A stretch of 64,000 nucleotides of DNA, from NCBI GenBank assembly GCA_017482355.1, contig JAFUNJ010000012.1, positions 1 through 64,000 of the forward strand, in the 5' to 3' direction. The notes below the pieces were generated by a model. That model ran no database searches, had not been told where the DNA came from, and saw only the letters and a list, made by a program, of their open reading frames with translations. This stretch comes from Clostridia bacterium (lineage in GTDB: Bacteria > Bacillota > Clostridia > Oscillospirales > CAG-272). Shown in pieces: positions 8,527 to 19,168 of the stretch; the first letter of the stretch is position 1, and each line of letters opens with the position of its first letter. A program made the position numbers and the translations under genes.

Positions 8527-9327
8527 TCAGTTAAATCCGAGATTGGTAAGCCAAGTACTAAGAAGCGATGTCCACTGACTTACGTCATTTCTGTCCGGTG
8601 CCATTCCGAGTCCGTGTTCACCGTGGGGGAAAACGTGAAGCTCGGAGGGGATATTGTTCTTAACGAGCGATGAATAGAGGTTAAGAGAATTCCAGACCGA
8701 AACGCCGTCATCATCCTGCGTATGCCAGATGAAGCAAGGGGGAGTATCTTCCTTAACTGCCTTCTCACCGGAAAGCGAGTAAGCGAGCTTTTCTTCGTCG
8801 GGGAGTCCTCCGAGAAGCTGCGTGCGTGAGTATCTGTGCATATAGTCCTCAACGAGCGTGATTACGGGATAACAAAGCACAACCGCATCGGGTCGTGAAG
8901 AAACCTTGTCGATCTCATCGCCGTCCTTACCGTAGTCAAAGGCACACATAGCGCTGTTACAAAGATGTCCGCCCGAGGAGAAGCCGAGAACTCCTATCTT
9001 TGTCGGATCGATATTCATTTCCTCCGCGTGGTAACGAACGTAGCGGATCGCGCGGAGAATATCACCCGTAATTGCAGGATACTGATACGGTGCTACTCGG
9101 TAATCAATGACGAACGCATTGATTCCAAATGAATTAAGCTTCTCGGCAACGTCATATCCCTCGTGCTGATATGCCTTGTGTGTATATGCACCGCCGGGAG
9201 CAACAATTACAGCACCGCGCTTTTTGCCGTCATTTATAAGATAAGGGGTGAGATTCGGCTCTTCCTGACCGTATTCGGGGTTAAAATAAGGAGTTTTTCC
9301 CTTTTCCCAAAGATATATCTTATCCAT
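8527..9327 (-). CDS. alpha/beta-hydrolase esterase (acetyl-esterase-like)
   Basis: A 266-residue cytoplasmic alpha/beta hydrolase without signal peptide. It shows the oxyanion block VAPGGAYTHKA near residue 42, the nucleophile elbow GFSSGG (Ser near 120), the acid region HTQDDDGVSVWNS near 205 and the catalytic His in FPHGEHGLGM near 237. It resembles acetyl-xylan-esterase-like and carbohydrate esterases of Clostridia. It is the last gene of the purine operon, 9 nt behind fhs; no link to purine synthesis is obvious, so it may simply share the transcript. The true ester substrate is unknown. Confidence 0.8.
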   Translation of the reverse strand: MDKIYLWEKGKTPYFNPEYGQEEPNLTPYLINDGKKRGAVIVAPGGAYTHKAYQHEGYDVAEKLNSFGINAFVIDYRVAPYQYPAITGDILRAIRYVRYHAEEMNIDPTKIGVLGFSSGGHLCNSAMCAFDYGKDGDEIDKVSSRPDAVVLCYPVITLVEDYMHRYSRTQLLGGLPDEEKLAYSLSGEKAVKEDTPPCFIWHTQDDDGVSVWNSLNLYSSLVKNNIPSELHVFPHGEHGLGMAPDRNDVSQWTSLLSTWLTNLGFN

Positions 9328-9336
9328 AAATTCTCC

Positions 9337-11010
9337 TTAGAAAAGACCTACCATCGTGCCGTCTTCAAGCACGTCGATCTTTTCAGCCGCAGGAACCTTA
9401 GGAAGTCCGGGCATCGTCATAATATCTCCCGTAAGAACTACGATAAAGCCTGCGCCTGCCGAAACCTTGACGTTACGGACGGTGACTGTGAAGTCCTCGG
9501 GCGCACCGAGCTTAGTCATATCGTCGGAGAAGGAGTACTGCGTCTTAGCAATACAAACGGGGAGGTTAGAAAGTCCCATAGAAGTGAGCTTGTCGATCTG
9601 CTTCTGTGCAGCAGGAACGATGTTGATTCCTGCGCCGCGGTATACGCGCTGAACGACTGCTTCGATCTTCTTTTCAATGGAGTATTCGTCGGGATAGCTG
9701 AACGAGAAGTTATTTTCGCCCTCGTCACAGAGACGTACGACCTCTTCTGCAAGCTCTGTGCCGCCGTCTCCGCCCTTTGCCCAAACGTCGGACAAGATCG
9801 CCTTTACGCCAAGCTCAGCGCACTTCTTGATAACAAGCGCGACCTCGGCATCGGTATCGGTCGGGAAACGGTTAACTGCAACGACAGCAGGAAGTTTATA
9901 GACCTCTGTAATATTAGAAACGTGGCGAAGAAGGTTTGGAAGTCCCTTTTCAAGGGCCACAAGGTCCTCCTGACCGAGCTCGGTCTTTGCTCTGCCGCCG
10001 TGCATTTTAAGAGCGCGTACAGTTGCAACGACAACTACCGCAGAGGGCTTGAGTCCTGCTACGCGGCATTTGATATCGAGGAACTTCTCAGCACCGAGGT
10101 CAGCACCGAAGCCGGCTTCGGTAACGGCGTAATCGCCGAGCTTCATAGCCATTCTTGTTGCGATAACTGAGTTACATCCGTGAGCGATATTCGCAAAAGG
10201 TCCGCCGTGAACGATCGCAGGAGTTCCCTCAAGCGTCTGAACGAGGTTCGGCTTGAGTGCGTCGCGGAGAAGCGCTGTCATAGCGCCAGCCGCCTTAAGA
10301 TCGCCTGCAGTTACGGGCTCATCGTTATAGGTATAACCGACGATTATGCGCGAAAGGCGCGCTTTAAGGTCGGAAAGCGATTCGGAAAGGCAAAGAACTG
10401 CCATAATTTCCGAAGCGACCGTAATATCGTAAGCATCCTCACGCGGAACACCGTTTATGCGTCCGCCGAGACCGTTGGTCACGAAACGGAGCTGACGGTC
10501 GTTCATATCTACGCATCTGTGCCAGGTAATACGACGAGGGTCGATATTGAGGGCGTTGCCCTGGTAAATGTGGTTATCAAGCATAGCGGCAAGAAGATTG
10601 TTTGCCGCGCCGATTGCGTGGAAGTCACCCGTGAAGTGAAGATTGATGTCCTCCATCGGAACGACCTGCGCATATCCGCCGCCTGCCGCACCGCCCTTAA
10701 CACCGAACACAGGTCCGAGCGACGGCTCACGAAGAGCTACAACAGACTTCTTGCCTATCTTACGCAGACCGTCAGAAAGTCCGATAGTTGTGGTTGTTTT
10801 TCCCTCGCCTGCAGGAGTAGGAGTAATAGCTGTTACAAGAATGAGCTTGCCGTTTTCATTTTCGCGGTTAAGAATTGAAAGATCAAGCTTTGCCTTATAT
10901 TTGCCGTACGGCTCGTAGGAATCCTCGTCTATGTCGATCTTAGCGGCGATCTTTCCGATCGGCTCCATTTTGATGGACTGTGCTATTTCTATATCGCTTA
11001 AATATGCCAT
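9337..11010 (-). CDS. fhs: formate--tetrahydrofolate ligase
   Basis: A 557-residue formyl-THF synthetase, which makes 10-formyl-THF from formate, ATP and THF. The ATP loop [13 protein letters not shown] lies near residue 64 and [18 protein letters not shown] near 95; length and sequence are typical. It starts 13 nt after purL with AAGGAG as ribosome binding site. In this operon it supplies the one-carbon donor for PurN and the AICAR transformylase, and a formate channel is encoded in the same transcript. ZTP riboswitches are known to control fhs genes in other bacteria, which fits the leader of this operon. Confidence 0.97.
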   Translation of the reverse strand: MAYLSDIEIAQSIKMEPIGKIAAKIDIDEDSYEPYGKYKAKLDLSILNRENENGKLILVTAITPTPAGEGKTTTTIGLSDGLRKIGKKSVVALREPSLGPVFGVKGGAAGGGYAQVVPMEDINLHFTGDFHAIGAANNLLAAMLDNHIYQGNALNIDPRRITWHRCVDMNDRQLRFVTNGLGGRINGVPREDAYDITVASEIMAVLCLSESLSDLKARLSRIIVGYTYNDEPVTAGDLKAAGAMTALLRDALKPNLVQTLEGTPAIVHGGPFANIAHGCNSVIATRMAMKLGDYAVTEAGFGADLGAEKFLDIKCRVAGLKPSAVVVVATVRALKMHGGRAKTELGQEDLVALEKGLPNLLRHVSNITEVYKLPAVVAVNRFPTDTDAEVALVIKKCAELGVKAILSDVWAKGGDGGTELAEEVVRLCDEGENNFSFSYPDEYSIEKKIEAVVQRVYRGAGINIVPAAQKQIDKLTSMGLSNLPVCIAKTQYSFSDDMTKLGAPEDFTVTVRNVKVSAGAGFIVVLTGDIMTMPGLPKVPAAEKIDVLEDGTMVGLF

Positions 11011-11023
11011 TTGAATGCACTCC

Positions 11024-14000
11024 TTATTTCTTGAAATAATTTACTGCAGAAGCAAAGAGCTTCATATCGTACTGACCGATTACGTTCTTATAAAGGTTCT
11101 TTCCTATACGCTCACTGTGTCCCATCTTACCGAGAATACGTCCGTCGGGAGAGGTTATACCCTCGACTGCAAGGATAGATCCGTTCGGGTTGAATGCTGT
11201 ATCCATGGTCGGAACGCCGCTCAGGTCAACGTACTGCGTTGCGATCTGTCCGTTTTCGGCAAGTTTGCGAATAAGCGCTTCGTCGGCAAGGAAACGTCCC
11301 TCACCGTGAGAGATCGGTACGGTGTATATCTGACCGACCTCGGTACCGCTTAGCCACGGAGACTTGTTAGTACAAACTCTCGTGCGAACGAGCTTCGACT
11401 GATGGCGACCGATTATATTATATGTAAGCGTCGGGCAGCTTTCGTCGGTATCTATTATTTTTCCATACGGAACAAGACCGAGCTTTATAAGTGCCTGGAA
11501 GCCGTTGCAGATACCGAGCATAAGTCCGTCACGGTTATCAAGAAGATTTCCTACCTGCTCCTTTATCTCGGGGTTACGGAAGAACGCAGTGATGAATTTT
11601 GCGGAGCCGTCGGGCTCGTCACCGCCCGAGAATCCGCCGGGAATGAACACCATATTGCTTTCAGCAAGCTTCTTCGAGACAAGCTCAACACTACGGCTTA
11701 CGTCATCGGACGTAAGGTTGCGAATAACAACTATCTCCGCCTCTGCGCCTGCATTTTCAAGAGCGCGCGCTGAGTCGTATTCACAGTTTGTGCCGGGGAA
11801 TACGGGTATAAGTGCCTTCGGGCGAGCAATCTTGACTGCAGGAGAAGCAGAGGCGCCGCCGTTATATGCAAACGCAGGAATATTATCACCCTCTGCCTTA
11901 GCGTCTGTCGGGTATACGTTTTCAAGTGTCCCCTCATTAAGAGCGAGAAGCTCAGAAATCGTGGCCTTTTCGTTTACAAGGTCAATGACCTTTTCCTCAG
12001 AGGTCATACCTATCTTTACAGCGTAATCGGCAGTCACATCCTCGCTAAGCTCTGCAACGATGAAATCGTACATCATCGTATTATACCAGGCATCCTTGAT
12101 GGCGCCGTTTGAAACGAAGCCAATCTCGTTGCCGAACGACATCTTCACTACCGCCTCGGCAATTCCGTTTTCAACTGCGTATGCCGCCTTGACCTTTCCG
12201 TCCTTGCAGAGCTTATGGAAGGATTCCCATGCCGCCTTGGTAGAGTTAGCAGTCTCGTCTGCGGGAGCAAAGAGATATACGGGGTGACCCGCTTCCTTGA
12301 ATTCGGGAGAGATCACGTCTTTTGCGTTTATGGGAGCGATGGCAAAGGAAATGAGAGTCGGGGGAACGTCCTTATCAAGGAAGGTTCCTGACATCGAGTC
12401 CTTACCGCCGATAGCGGCGGCGTTAAGCTCAAGCTGTGCGTCCATTGCACCGAGGAGTGCCGCAAAGGGCTTGCCCCAACGGGTCGGCTCATTGCGGAGC
12501 TTTTCAAAGAACTCCTGAAGGGTCAGATATGCGTCCTTATAATCAGCACCGGAAGCCACGATCTTCGCCATCGAGTTATATACTGCGGCGCGTGCGCCCG
12601 AATAAGGATCGACACACATAGCGTCGGGATCAAGTCCCCAAGCCATTACGCTCGCCTGCTCGGTAAACTGACCGGGAAGCACGGGAAGAACTGCAGCCAT
12701 TGACTGAGCGGGTGTCTTCTGCGTCTTACCGCCGAAAGGCATAAGGATCGATCCGGCACCGATCGAGCCGTCAAATCGCTCGACGAGTCCGCGTCTGCTT
12801 GCCGTCTTAAGATCGGAAGCCATTTCACGGAGATTTCCGTAAAGGGCGTTCGAGAATACAGAAAGATCCTTCTCGGTTACTTCAAGGTTAGTGTGCTTAT
12901 CTGCGCCGTTTGTATTAAGGAAAGCGCGGGAGAGGTCTGCAATCGTCTGTCCCTTCCAGCTCATAACCATTCTCGCTTCCTCGGTTACGACTGCAACACG
13001 GTACGCTTCAAGGTTTTCGCTCTCTGCGTATTCGATAAATTTATCAGCGTCGGAAGCTTCAACGACAACAGCCATTCTTTCCTGCGATTCGGAAATAGCA
13101 AGCTCGGTTCCGTCAAGACCGTCGTACTTCTTGCGTACGGCGTCGAGGTCAATTTTAAGACCGTCTGCAAGCTCACCGATAGCGACAGAAACACCGCCTG
13201 CGCCAAAGTCGTTACAGCGCTTAATAAGACGCGTAACATCGGGATTTCTAAAGAGACGCTGGATCTTTCTTTCTTCGGGAGCATTTCCTTTCTGTACCTC
13301 GGAAGCCATAGTCGTAAGAGACTTCATATTGTGGCTCTTCGACGATCCGGTCGCACCGCCGATACCGTCGCGTCCGGTTCTTCCACCGAGCAGGATTATA
13401 ACGTCGCCTGCCTCAGGGCGCTCACGGCGCACGTTATACGCAGGAGCTGCGGCAACGACAGCACCGCACTCAAGACGCTTTGCAACGTATCCGTCGTGGT
13501 AAATTTCAGCTACGTGACCCGTTGCAAGTCCAATTTGGTTACCGTAGGAGGAATAACCTGCCGCCGCGGTCTGACAAAGCTTTCTCTGTGGAAGCTTGCC
13601 CGAAAGGGTTTCACTCAAGGGCTTACGGGGATCAGCCGCACCTGTCACACGCATTGCCTGATGAACGTAAGCGCGTCCCGAAAGGGGGTCACGGATACAT
13701 CCGCCGATACAGGTTGCCGCGCCGCCGAACGGCTCGATCTCTGTCGGGTGGTTATGCGTTTCGTTTTTGAACATAAGAAGCCAGTCCTGATCCTCGCCGT
13801 TTACGTTTGCTGTAACGTGGATAGAACAAGCGTTAATCTCCTCGCTCTCGTCGAGCTCGGGGAGATGTCCTCTCTTTTTGAGAACCTTGCCTGCGATAGT
13901 CGCAATATCCATAAGAGTCTGCGGACGCTTTGCCGCCTTTTCTTCACCGTAGACCTCGATACGCGCGTTTATGTAACGCTCGTACGCCTCTGCAACCTGC

Positions 14001-14719
14001 TTATCTGATATTTTGACGTTATCAATATGGGTTGAGAAGGTCGTGTGACGGCAATGGTCGGACCAATATGTGTCAACGACCCTGATCTCCGTTATAGTAG
14101 GATCACGTCCTTCTTCGTTCTTAAAGTAATTCTGAAGGAATTTAAGGTCGTCAAGATCCATAGCGAGACCGAGAGTATCAAGAAGCTCGCTCAGACCCTT
14201 TTCGTCAAGGGAAATAAATCCGTTAACAGTTGCAACGGTCTCGGGAATAGCATAGTCGATAGCGAGCGTTTCGGGCTTAGTCAGCTCCGCCTCGCGGCTC
14301 TCAACTGCATTGATTACGTACTTTTTGACTGTGTTAATATCGTCCTCTGTAAGGTTTCCGCCGAGAATATATACCTTCGCCGAACGAACGGTAGGACGCT
14401 CGCCCTGACTCTGAAGCTGAATACACTGCGCGGCAGAGTCTGCTCTCTGGTCGAACTGACCCGGAAGCGGCTCAACGGCAAATACGATGCCGTCAACGTT
14501 TTCAAGCTCCTTCGATACGTTATCAAGCTGCGGCTCGGAAAATACAGTCTTTACCGCCTGATCAAAGAGAGCTTCCTCGATGTTTTCAACGTCGTAACGG
14601 TTGATAACACGTACCGACGTAAGATTCTCAATGCCAACGAGGTTTTTGAGCTCATTATATAAGCCGTTCGCCTCATGCGCAAGCTCGGGCTTTTTTTCTA
14701 CAAATATTCTGTATACCAT
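11024..14719 (-). CDS. purL: phosphoribosylformylglycinamidine synthase, single chain
   Basis: A 1231-residue FGAM synthase carrying both the ATP-dependent synthase and the glutaminase in one chain, as in the clostridial/bifidobacterial clade; most other Firmicutes use separate PurL, PurQ and PurS. The C-terminal class I glutaminase domain is intact: nucleophile Cys in GICNGFQAL and His in SHGEGRF. The start is placed at ATG 14719 ([12 protein letters not shown]); the longer frame would extend 21 codons into purD, and GGAGG lies just upstream of this ATG. The gap to purD is 1 nt. Confidence 0.95.
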   Translation of the reverse strand: MVYRIFVEKKPELAHEANGLYNELKNLVGIENLTSVRVINRYDVENIEEALFDQAVKTVFSEPQLDNVSKELENVDGIVFAVEPLPGQFDQRADSAAQCIQLQSQGERPTVRSAKVYILGGNLTEDDINTVKKYVINAVESREAELTKPETLAIDYAIPETVATVNGFISLDEKGLSELLDTLGLAMDLDDLKFLQNYFKNEEGRDPTITEIRVVDTYWSDHCRHTTFSTHIDNVKISDKQVAEAYERYINARIEVYGEEKAAKRPQTLMDIATIAGKVLKKRGHLPELDESEEINACSIHVTANVNGEDQDWLLMFKNETHNHPTEIEPFGGAATCIGGCIRDPLSGRAYVHQAMRVTGAADPRKPLSETLSGKLPQRKLCQTAAAGYSSYGNQIGLATGHVAEIYHDGYVAKRLECGAVVAAAPAYNVRRERPEAGDVIILLGGRTGRDGIGGATGSSKSHNMKSLTTMASEVQKGNAPEERKIQRLFRNPDVTRLIKRCNDFGAGGVSVAIGELADGLKIDLDAVRKKYDGLDGTELAISESQERMAVVVEASDADKFIEYAESENLEAYRVAVVTEEARMVMSWKGQTIADLSRAFLNTNGADKHTNLEVTEKDLSVFSNALYGNLREMASDLKTASRRGLVERFDGSIGAGSILMPFGGKTQKTPAQSMAAVLPVLPGQFTEQASVMAWGLDPDAMCVDPYSGARAAVYNSMAKIVASGADYKDAYLTLQEFFEKLRNEPTRWGKPFAALLGAMDAQLELNAAAIGGKDSMSGTFLDKDVPPTLISFAIAPINAKDVISPEFKEAGHPVYLFAPADETANSTKAAWESFHKLCKDGKVKAAYAVENGIAEAVVKMSFGNEIGFVSNGAIKDAWYNTMMYDFIVAELSEDVTADYAVKIGMTSEEKVIDLVNEKATISELLALNEGTLENVYPTDAKAEGDNIPAFAYNGGASASPAVKIARPKALIPVFPGTNCEYDSARALENAGAEAEIVVIRNLTSDDVSRSVELVSKKLAESNMVFIPGGFSGGDEPDGSAKFITAFFRNPEIKEQVGNLLDNRDGLMLGICNGFQALIKLGLVPYGKIIDTDESCPTLTYNIIGRHQSKLVRTRVCTNKSPWLSGTEVGQIYTVPISHGEGRFLADEALIRKLAENGQIATQYVDLSGVPTMDTAFNPNGSILAVEGITSPDGRILGKMGHSERIGKNLYKNVIGQYDMKLFASAVNYFKK

Positions 14720-14720
14720 A

Positions 14721-15989
14721 TTATTCCTCCAGCGCTTTAAGGGCGCGCGCGCCGATGTCTTTGCGGTAGAAAGCGTTATCAAAGCTTATCCTTGAAACGA
14801 GCTTATATGCTTCGTTAATTGCCTCGGGAAGCGTATCGGCGACTGCGGTTGCACCGAGAACTCGTCCACCCGATGTAACAAGCTTTCCGTCCTTATCAGC
14901 CGCTCCTGCTACGTAGACGTTACTTGCAATTTCGTCGGGGATATTTATTTCAAATCCCTTTTCATAGCTCTGCGGATAGCCGTTTGACGCCATAATTACA
15001 CAGCAAGCGTGCTTATCCTCGAAAACGACCTCGGTTTCGTCAAGCGTTCCGTCAGTCGTGGCCTTCATAATTGTCAGAAGATCGCTCTTAAGAAGCGGAA
15101 GCACGACCTGCGTCTCGGGATCGCCGAAGCGGCAGTTATACTCAATGACCTTCGGTCCGTCGGGGGTTATCATAAGTCCGAAATATAGACATCCCTTAAA
15201 GGGTCTTCCCTCTTTTACCATAGCGTTTACGGTAGGAAGGAAGATCGTCTTCATACAAAGCTCTGCTACTTCCTTTGTATAATACGGGTTAGGAGCAACC
15301 GTACCCATGCCGCCTGTATTAAGTCCCTCGTCGTTATCGTGCGCTCTCTTATGATCCATAGACGAAACCATCGGCTTGACGGTCTTTCCGTCTGTAAACG
15401 CGAGGACTGAGACCTCGGGACCGGTGAGAAATTCCTCTATAACGACACGCGAGCCGCTCTGACCGAACACCTTGTCGCTCATCATACTCTTGACAGCGTC
15501 AAGCGCTTCATCCCTTGTCATAGCGATAATAACGCCCTTGCCGAGCGCAAGACCGTCCGCCTTGATTACTATCGGGATCTTGCAGGTCTCAAGATATTTG
15601 AGCGCGTCGTTTTCATTATCAAATGTCTCGTACTCCGCCGTCGGAATACCGTATTTCTTCATAAGATTCTTCGAGAATATCTTACTTCCTTCGATCTCTG
15701 CCGCCTTTGCGTCAGGACCGAAGCAAGGAATTCCCTTTTCGTTGAGCGCGTCAACAGCGCCGAGAACGAGCGGATCGTCCGGAGCCACAACCGCATAGTC
15801 GATCTTTTCCTTAACGGCAAAATCAACTATTGCAGTTATATCCTTTGCGCCGATATTCACGCATACCGCATCACGTGCGATACCGCCGTTACCGGGAAGC
15901 GCGTAAATAACGTCTATATCTTTATTTTCTTTCAGCTTTTTAATGATGGCGTGCTCTCTGCCGCCACCGCCAACTACCATTATTTTCAT
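14721..15989 (-). CDS. purD: phosphoribosylamine--glycine ligase
   Basis: A 422-residue ATP-grasp enzyme that joins phosphoribosylamine and glycine to GAR. It starts MKIMVVGGGGREHAI, the classic GARS N-terminus, and contains the ATP-grasp blocks KADGLALGKGV near 137 and YNCRFGDPETQ near 285. It is translated just upstream of purL, whose ribosome binding site lies within the last codons of purD, so the two are coupled. Confidence 0.97.
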   Translation of the reverse strand: MKIMVVGGGGREHAIIKKLKENKDIDVIYALPGNGGIARDAVCVNIGAKDITAIVDFAVKEKIDYAVVAPDDPLVLGAVDALNEKGIPCFGPDAKAAEIEGSKIFSKNLMKKYGIPTAEYETFDNENDALKYLETCKIPIVIKADGLALGKGVIIAMTRDEALDAVKSMMSDKVFGQSGSRVVIEEFLTGPEVSVLAFTDGKTVKPMVSSMDHKRAHDNDEGLNTGGMGTVAPNPYYTKEVAELCMKTIFLPTVNAMVKEGRPFKGCLYFGLMITPDGPKVIEYNCRFGDPETQVVLPLLKSDLLTIMKATTDGTLDETEVVFEDKHACCVIMASNGYPQSYEKGFEINIPDEIASNVYVAGAADKDGKLVTSGGRVLGATAVADTLPEAINEAYKLVSRISFDNAFYRKDIGARALKALEE

Positions 15990-16013
15990 AATTACTCCGT
16001 CAGAAGCTTATTA

Positions 16014-17198
16014 TCAGTGGTGGAACAGACGCATTCCCGTGAACGCCATAGCCATTCCGTACTTATCACAGCACTCAATTACGAGGTCGTCACGGATAGA
16101 TCCGCCCGGCTCTGCAATATACTTAACGCCGCTCTTCTTTGCTCTTTCGATGTTGTCGCTGAACGGGAAGAATGCGTCGGAGCCGAGAGCAACGCCGTCG
16201 ATAGTGTCGAGATACGCTCTCTGCTCTTCCTTTGTGAAGGGAGCGGGCTGAGTAGTAAAGTACTTCTGCCAGTTGCCGTCTGCGCAAACGTCCTCTTCGT
16301 TCTGATTAATGTAACCGTCGATCACGTTATCACGGTCGGGACGTCCGATGGTGTCCTTGAAAGGAAGGTTAAGAACCTTATCAGACTGACGGAGGAACCA
16401 AGTATCTGCCTTACCGCCTGCAAGACGAGTACAGTGAACGCGTGACTGCTGACCTGCGCCAACGCCGATCGCCTGTCCGTCAACTGCGAAGCAAACGGAG
16501 TTGGACTGCGTATATTTAAGAGTAATAAGCGAGATTATAAGGTCGCGAATAGCGCTTTCGGGCATATCCTTGTTCGCGGTAACGACGCTCGAAAGAAGCT
16601 CCTTATTGATCTTGAAGTTGTTTCTTCCCTGCTCAAACGTAATACCGAATACCTGCTTGCGCTCCGCCTCGTCGGGAACGAAATCGGGATCTATTTTTAC
16701 GATATTATAGCTTCCCTTTCTCTTGGATTTGAGAATCTCAAGAGCTTCGGGTTCGTAACCGGGAGCGATAACGCCGTCCGACACCTCGCGCTTTATCATA
16801 AGAGCGGTCGTAACGTCACAAACGTCGGAAAGTGCAACCCAGTCACCGAAGGAGCACATTCTGTCTGTTCCTCTTGCTCTTGCGTAAGCGCAAGCGAGGG
16901 GCGACTCGTCAAGACCTTCGATATCGTCAACGAAGCACGCCTTCTTGAGCTTTTCGGAAAGAGGCAGACCTATTGCCGCAGATGTAGGAGAAACGTGCTT
17001 AAAGGATGTAACAGCGGGCATTCCGAGAGCTTCCTTAAGCTCCTTTACAAGCTGCCAGGAGTTGAATGCATCGAGAAAGTTTATGTATCCGGGGCGACCG
17101 TTCAGGATCTCGATAGGAAGATCCGAGCCATCGTGCATATATATTTTAGAGGGCTTCTGATTGGGATTACAGCCGTATTTAAGTTCAAATTCTTTCAT
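16014..17198 (-). CDS. purH: AICAR transformylase without IMP cyclohydrolase domain
   Basis: At 394 residues this protein matches only the AICAR formyltransferase half of PurH; the MGS-like IMP cyclohydrolase domain that normally precedes it is missing. It starts MKEFELKYGCNPNQKPSKIY, has KHVSPTSAAIGLPL near residue 66, corresponding to the catalytic Lys-His region of the transformylase, and GVGAGQQSRVHC near 245. It would formylate AICAR to FAICAR with 10-formyl-THF. Ring closure is then left to the PurO-type protein encoded 12 nt upstream. A symbol of purH is used only for the transformylase activity. Confidence 0.9.
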   Translation of the reverse strand: MKEFELKYGCNPNQKPSKIYMHDGSDLPIEILNGRPGYINFLDAFNSWQLVKELKEALGMPAVTSFKHVSPTSAAIGLPLSEKLKKACFVDDIEGLDESPLACAYARARGTDRMCSFGDWVALSDVCDVTTALMIKREVSDGVIAPGYEPEALEILKSKRKGSYNIVKIDPDFVPDEAERKQVFGITFEQGRNNFKINKELLSSVVTANKDMPESAIRDLIISLITLKYTQSNSVCFAVDGQAIGVGAGQQSRVHCTRLAGGKADTWFLRQSDKVLNLPFKDTIGRPDRDNVIDGYINQNEEDVCADGNWQKYFTTQPAPFTKEEQRAYLDTIDGVALGSDAFFPFSDNIERAKKSGVKYIAEPGGSIRDDLVIECCDKYGMAMAFTGMRLFHH

Positions 17199-17210
17199 TT
17201 CCGTTTCTCC

Positions 17211-17933
17211 TTATACGTTCTTATTAATGATTATTTCTGTCGGCTCGCTTCCGTCAAGAGGAATCTGACGTACGAAAAGCGAGACCTTATTGTCTTCATT
17301 CAGGTTCTTCCAGCAAATATCCGCAAGCTCTTCGGCTGTATTCGGAAGCTCGACTTCTTCCGGCTCGCCGTAGAAGGACGGGATAGGACTGCCGTCGCAC
17401 TTATAGGTGTGAATGAAATGTCCTATGCCGTTGAGCGGCGCGTAGTCGAAGAAGTATCTTTGGCAAGCGTCGGGGTTGCCGTTATTGCTCTTAAGAATAG
17501 ACATTTTGTAAGTAAAAACATTACGCGGGAAGCAGTAATAAAGAGCACCCGAAATACGGGGAGTATAGTTAGGCGCGTCGTCCTCAAATTCACGGGTACT
17601 GAGTGCGTCTTCGAAGCAGCTTCCGTCGTTTATAAAGTTATAGATCGTATCGGTCTGGTCGCCGTTAGTGATGATGTCGATGTTTCCGCCCTTTGCTCGG
17701 AGATAGGGATTATAGATGATAAGATGCGGATCGGTCAGCTTTGATTCATCGAATGCTTTTGTACGCATTCCGTTTTCGTGCATTTCAAATACGCGGTTAC
17801 GGGAGTTTACGCTTCTGCCCATGATAAAATACGCGATAAGAGCGCTCATTCCGTCTGCGGATTTACCGATGACGATTCCGCGTCCGGGATAAGTGTTTTC
17901 GCTTAAAAGCTTTGTAAGATCATAAAGTGCCAT
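17211..17933 (-). CDS. IMP cyclohydrolase, PurO type
   Basis: A 240-residue protein resembling the archaeal-type IMP cyclohydrolase PurO, which closes FAICAR to IMP. Its N-terminal pattern (PGRGIVIGKSADG...AYFIMGRSVNSRNRVF) is the PurO-family opening. It sits between purN and the stand-alone AICAR transformylase, exactly the activity the latter lacks. ATG 17933 is preferred over the seven-codon-longer frame because GGAAAG precedes it and purN ends 1 nt before it. Confidence 0.85.
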   Translation of the reverse strand: MALYDLTKLLSENTYPGRGIVIGKSADGMSALIAYFIMGRSVNSRNRVFEMHENGMRTKAFDESKLTDPHLIIYNPYLRAKGGNIDIITNGDQTDTIYNFINDGSCFEDALSTREFEDDAPNYTPRISGALYYCFPRNVFTYKMSILKSNNGNPDACQRYFFDYAPLNGIGHFIHTYKCDGSPIPSFYGEPEEVELPNTAEELADICWKNLNEDNKVSLFVRQIPLDGSEPTEIIINKNV

Positions 17934-17934
17934 A

Positions 17935-18555
17935 TTATTTCTTTCCTTTCGCATCCATTATTTCTTTTGATACCTTTTCGCAAGAGAGCGGAAGTATCTT
18001 CCATTCTGCCTGCTTCATAACTCTCTTTTGGAGAGATTCGGGCGTGTCGTTCTTTCTGATCGCAACGGGCTTTTGCATTATAATTCTTCCGCCGTCAGGG
18101 ATTTCATTTACGAAATGAACCGTTGCGCCCGTAACCTTTACGCCGTATTCAAGCGCCGCCTCGTGTACGCGCAGACCGTAAAATCCCTTGCCGCAGAATG
18201 AAGGAATAAGCGACGGGTGAACGTTGATTATCCTCTCGGGATAACGCGAGGTGAAATTCTCGGTCAAAATCGACATAAAGCCCGCCAATACGATAAGCTC
18301 AATGCCGAAACGGTCAAGCACATCAATAATTCCCTGCTCAAAAAGCTCCTGGGAGCCGTTAAGGAGTCGTTTACAAACGACCTCTGTCGGAATCCCAGCG
18401 TTCTTGGCTCGTGTCAGACCGTAAGCATCGGGCTGTGAAGAAATTACGCAAGCGATCTCGCCGCTTTTAATTATGCCGCTTTTCTGCGCATCTATAAGCG
18501 CTTGAAGATTAGTACCGCCGCCCGAGATAAGGACGGCTATTTTTGTTTTCGTCAT
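17935..18555 (-). CDS. purN: phosphoribosylglycinamide formyltransferase (PurN)
   Basis: A 206-residue 10-formyl-THF-dependent GAR transformylase. It shows the N-terminal SGGGTNLQALI loop, AGFMSILTENF near 93, the catalytic INVHPSLIPSF (Asn and His near 110) and GATVHFVNEIPDGGRII with the catalytic Asp. AAGGAG precedes ATG 18555. It is separated by 1 nt from both the formate channel gene upstream and the PurO gene downstream, so the three are likely translated in a coupled manner. Confidence 0.97.
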   Translation of the reverse strand: MTKTKIAVLISGGGTNLQALIDAQKSGIIKSGEIACVISSQPDAYGLTRAKNAGIPTEVVCKRLLNGSQELFEQGIIDVLDRFGIELIVLAGFMSILTENFTSRYPERIINVHPSLIPSFCGKGFYGLRVHEAALEYGVKVTGATVHFVNEIPDGGRIIMQKPVAIRKNDTPESLQKRVMKQAEWKILPLSCEKVSKEIMDAKGKK

Positions 18556-18556
18556 A

Positions 18557-19168
18557 TCAGCTCTCCTTCTTTTCGCCCTTAAGGAGCGTCAGCATCGGGA
18601 ACAAAAGTCCTCCGACCGTATTTCCGAGAATAACTATTATGAGGAAAAGAAGCATTTCAAGCGAGAATATTCTTGCAGTGAAGAAGTAGAACATATCTGC
18701 AATCGAATGCTCGAATCCACTAAGAATAAACACGGGAACACAGAAGAAGATCGCAAGCGGAGATTTATTTTCCTTAAATACAGCGACCGCGAGATACATG
18801 AGTATTCCGCAGAATATCGCTTTGATAAATACGCCGAGAAGATCATCGTCAAGCTTCGTTTCGCACATGGTTTTAGCGAGGTCTGCTCTATCAGAAAGTG
18901 CGAAGCTGACGGCGAGTCCTGAAAGAAGCGTTCCGATGACGTTACCGAAAAGCCCCGTCAAAAGTGTAACGAAATCGCTTCCCTTATGGTTAAACGCCAT
19001 AAAGCCGATCTTTCCCGTATACAGGGAGTAACCGCGATAGCAGATAATAAGGAGCGCTATCGTGAAGAAGCAAGCACCCGGAATGCCTCCGCCGACAGAC
19101 AGAAGCACCGTTCCGCCGATGCCTATCATAATTCCGGCGAGGATGCCGTCGATAGTTCCTTTCAGCAT
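18557..19168 (-). CDS. short formate/nitrite transporter (FNT) family channel
   Basis: A 203-residue membrane protein with six hydrophobic segments and short loops, about 80 residues less than FocA. The FNT hallmark [13 protein letters not shown] (about residues 147-159, with the central pore His) and the terminal [12 protein letters not shown] are present; [13 protein letters not shown] near residue 74 resembles the half-helix break of the fold. It likely lets formate into the cell. It overlaps purM by 7 nt and precedes purN by 1 nt, so it is an integral part of the purine operon, where fhs would convert the formate to 10-formyl-THF. Nitrite or another small anion is possible but less sensible in this context. 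Confidence 0.8.
   Translation of the reverse strand: MLKGTIDGILAGIMIGIGGTVLLSVGGGIPGACFFTIALLIICYRGYSLYTGKIGFMAFNHKGSDFVTLLTGLFGNVIGTLLSGLAVSFALSDRADLAKTMCETKLDDDLLGVFIKAIFCGILMYLAVAVFKENKSPLAIFFCVPVFILSGFEHSIADMFYFFTARIFSLEMLLFLIIVILGNTVGGLLFPMLTLLKGEKKES

Noticed and set aside
9163..10170. 335-codon plus-strand ORF opposite the esterase and fhs
   Set aside because: It is antisense to two well-conserved genes, has no ribosome binding site at its start and its protein is without recognisable features.
12893..14008. 371-codon plus-strand ORF opposite purL
   Set aside because: Shadow frame of purL; no start signals and no family features.
11024..14719. possible third Cys-less glutaminase (PurL)
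   Set aside because: Checked because PurF and NadE lack Cys; PurL has GICNGFQAL and SHGEGRF, so its glutaminase is intact.
14720..14782. longer purL N-terminus (21 more codons)
   Set aside because: It would overlap purD, lacks a ribosome binding site, and GGAGG precedes the internal ATG at 14719.
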